Notes under the pieces: model-generated
Database searches by the model: none
The model's input: only the letters and a program-made list of their open reading frames with translations
Told to the model about the DNA's origin: nothing
Origin: CAWGYT01 sp963826795
Lineage (GTDB): Bacteria; Planctomycetota; Planctomycetia; Pirellulales; Pirellulaceae
Length of the DNA stretch: 64,000 nt
Assembly: GCA_963826795.1 (NCBI GenBank)
Contig: CAWGYT010000007.1
Span: forward strand, 124,001 to 188,000
Direction: 5' to 3'
Program-made: the position numbers and the translations under genes
Shown: positions 61,946-64,000 of the stretch, one piece after another
Numbering within the stretch: position 1 is the first letter of the stretch
Layout of the letters: each line of letters begins with the position of its first letter

Positions 61946-64000
61946 TCACGTCGGATCACGAGTCGGCGACCATGTCGGGACGGGGCGGCAGATCAGCGCG
62001 CGGACCGTTTTCCCGTCACCAATTCGATTTTGCTCCAAAAGACATTCTGCCGGTCGGCGCGTCCGGGCGTCCTCGAGCAGCGTTTCCACCTGCGGCAGGG
62101 CATCGTAGGTGCGAGGGCGGCCATTGACGGTGATCGAGAGCCGACCGTCCAGGGCGATCACATCGGGGGACAGCCACAACCAGGCCTGTTCGGCGCCGGT
62201 TTCAATCCACAGGGTATCCACGGCGGTCTTGCGGAACTCCTGGACGGCGGGGCGAGCCGAATCGGCCGGCCAGGCCAGGGGAGGGACCATGGCGGCTTCG
62301 GGCAAGCCCACGAGCTCGAGATTCCAGAAGAAATTATCGAACGGACGCATGGTCTGGCAGGCGTACTGCCTCGGGTAGAAGTCACGTCGGTGGAGACTCA
62401 TCCAGGTAAAAAGCCGATGGATTTCATCATAGAAATGCTCGTGCCCGCGACCGATGTACTCAACGATGATCACGTCCAACCCCGATCGCTTCAGGTATCG
62501 GTCAAAATCGCGCCGATTTAAGTCGAGTTTATTGCCGTCAAGTTCGCCGGTGACGAAATACAGCGGCACGTAACGGGCGTTTTCCCAGTACTGCGACACG
62601 TATTTGGGGGCCGTGGGGCCGTAATCGGCGACCGCTGCGATCGGTATCACGCCGGCCCAAACATCGGGATGAGCCAATCCCACGTCCCACGCGGCGTCAC
62701 CTCCCACGGAGTGGCCCGAGAGAAAGACGCGATCGGTGTCCACCGAAAATCGGCGACACGCATCCCGTAAACAAGTCAGCACGATCGCGTGCTCGCGACC
62801 CGTGTATTCATACTGGCGTTGATTCTCACGCAGCCAACTGGGGGCAATCACGATATAGCCGTGACGTGTGGCCTGCCCCAACCGCTGGCCCGCCTGCTCC
62901 TGAAAAGGTCCGGCCCACCATTGGATTTGATCGGACGGGGTCCGACCGTGCCCGTGCAGCGTGACAATGGCCGGATAGCGGCGGTAGGGATCGTACTCGT
63001 CCGGCAGTTGAACCTCGTACGCGAAGTCGCCACGGGAGTCGACGCCGGGCACTTGGAATACAAAGTTGCCGGGCGGGCGGCCCTCCTGCGGCGCGGACTC
63101 AATCGGTGGCGTTAGACTCTTGATGATCTGAGCGACCCGCTGGGGCGTTCCCCCTTCTTCGCGTCCCAGTCGCTCCAGAATCGCCGTCCGCTCGGCTTCG
63201 GACTCCGACCGCAGGTAGGCCAGTACGAGGTCACGGGCCCGAACGACACTGAGGGCCTCCATCAGATTCTGCGTCGCCGAGCCAGAACCCAGAATCCAGC
63301 CGCTGACCAGCAGGGAAAGTCGACTGTCGGGCAGCAATTGGGGATCATCCCCCAGACGCTGGAAATCCTGCAAGCGACTCATTGAGTTCCAATTCAGCCG
63401 CTCGCGAATCTCCTGGGCGGCGGCCCTCGCTTCGGTGCTCACGACCGGATCCTTGAGCTCACCGACTAATTGATCGAGAGCTGCCTTGAGCCGCTCTTGC
63501 TCGTCCGCCTGTCGCTGGTACTCGCGCAGGACCTCGCCCACACGCAGCAGCAACTCGGGCGCGATTCCATCTTCCGGAAACCGTGACAGCAGCGACTGGA
63601 CACGTTGATGCTGGCCCGCCTGCTGCCGCAGTTGAATCTCGTCGACCAGACGCTGAGCACTGTACTGTTTCAACTGCTTCAGCAGATCCTGCAGTTCACC
63701 CAGTTCCGGGAATTCTTGCATGGCCTGTTGCAATTCGATCCGGGCATCATTGTAACGTTCTGCGCCGAACAGCAGCCGAACCGCCTGCAACCGCGCATCA
63801 GGACCCTGCTCGCGCCCCTGAATCCGAATGACTTGACTGAGCGTTTCCCGGGGAATGGAACTGGTCGCCACCCGGCAATCCCAGCGAATTGAGGGAAGAC
63901 CGGAAAGTCCTTCGACTCGCGTGTAAAGCGGCGTGATTTCCGTGATTCCCTGGCTAATGTGCTCCACGCCTCGAGCCGTCATGATCGAGAAGGTGCGTCG
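61946..64000 (-). CDS. Alpha/beta-hydrolase (esterase-like) protein with helical N-terminus, partial
   Basis: At least 678 aa; the frame is open to the right edge, so the N-terminus is probably outside the window (an ATG at 63982 is the first inside). Residues ~60-200 of the visible part are helical and TPR-like (RLQAVRLLFGAERYNDARIEL). A beta-rich piece leads into the hydrolase: the nucleophile elbow is GHSVGGD, GELDGNKLD carries the likely Asp, and GRGHEHFYDE the His. The Leu-His-Gly-His segment (VTLHGHGR) forms the oxyanion loop. The fold resembles esterase D / PHB depolymerase-like enzymes. Substrate unknown. Confidence 0.8.
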   Translation of the reverse strand, partial: RRTFSIMTARGVEHISQGITEITPLYTRVEGLSGLPSIRWDCRVATSSIPRETLSQVIRIQGREQGPDARLQAVRLLFGAERYNDARIELQQAMQEFPELGELQDLLKQLKQYSAQRLVDEIQLRQQAGQHQRVQSLLSRFPEDGIAPELLLRVGEVLREYQRQADEQERLKAALDQLVGELKDPVVSTEARAAAQEIRERLNWNSMSRLQDFQRLGDDPQLLPDSRLSLLVSGWILGSGSATQNLMEALSVVRARDLVLAYLRSESEAERTAILERLGREEGGTPQRVAQIIKSLTPPIESAPQEGRPPGNFVFQVPGVDSRGDFAYEVQLPDEYDPYRRYPAIVTLHGHGRTPSDQIQWWAGPFQEQAGQRLGQATRHGYIVIAPSWLRENQRQYEYTGREHAIVLTCLRDACRRFSVDTDRVFLSGHSVGGDAAWDVGLAHPDVWAGVIPIAAVADYGPTAPKYVSQYWENARYVPLYFVTGELDGNKLDLNRRDFDRYLKRSGLDVIIVEYIGRGHEHFYDEIHRLFTWMSLHRRDFYPRQYACQTMRPFDNFFWNLELVGLPEAAMVPPLAWPADSARPAVQEFRKTAVDTLWIETGAEQAWLWLSPDVIALDGRLSITVNGRPRTYDALPQVETLLEDARTRRPAECLLEQNRIGDGKTVRALICRPVPTWSPTRDPT

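Overview
The window reads as a chromosomal segment of a planctomycete, most likely of the Pirellulales type. The grounds are GC-rich DNA, a DUF1501 protein with a twin-arginine-like leader, an FG-GAP/ASPIC-UnbV protein, a secreted Hint-domain protein, a dockerin-like exported protein, a Rho_N/DUF4912 protein, a lone FlgM-like protein and paired Gfo/Idh/MocA oxidoreductases. This taxonomic call is inference from protein families. No rRNA, tRNA, CRISPR array, prophage or complete insertion sequence was seen.

Layout: 0-4 kb holds exported proteins (FG-GAP; Hint). 4-8.5 kb is a fatty-acid operon (rpmF, fabD, fabG, acpP, fabF) behind a good sigma70-type promoter. 8.5-11 kb has larE and a DUF4912 protein on the minus strand. 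11.6-19.4 kb is a minus-strand Mrp/Mnh-type cation/proton antiporter operon with three antiporter-like subunits. It diverges from a complete F1Fo ATP synthase operon (19.9-28.2 kb: atpZ, atpI-like, B, E, F, H, A, G, D, C), so the two form one bioenergetic block sharing a 525-bp control region. 28.6-36.5 kb is mixed: a hypothetical, a damaged dockerin-type protein, a HugZ-like flavoprotein, DUF1501, a YfhO-like membrane protein and cysE. 36.9-52.5 kb is a minus-strand housekeeping run: EF-G-like GTPase, hisA, hisH, an OmpA lipoprotein, prepilin peptidase, aroK, aroDE fusion, mutL, a sigma54 response regulator with its kinase, pnp and rpsO. 52.9-64 kb has small membrane proteins, comEC, two Gfo/Idh dehydrogenases, a Flp pilin, a Fur regulator, FlgM, a 64-aa protein and an esterase-like protein that runs off the end.

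Two things stand out. First, a roughly 115-bp repeat occurs twice (11.5 and 53.5 kb). Its outer parts are collinear but its 35-bp centre is inverted between copies, and each copy ends on the stop codon of a minus-strand gene. This looks like a small palindromic mobile or invertible element. Second, atpA can be read only through eleven single-base frameshifts, ten of them +1, while the other ATP synthase genes are intact. Seven other genes carry one or two shifts each, mostly -1. The shifts elsewhere suggest sequencing error, but the density and sign in atpA are different and need a separate explanation.

Smaller points: short tandem repeats (13-15 bp periods) sit at four gene boundaries, and one of them encodes Cys-rich pentapeptides in frame with cysE. 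ATP synthase subunits c and b carry signal-peptide-like leaders, and b adds a His-rich segment. Protein functions are read from motifs by eye; no database search was run.
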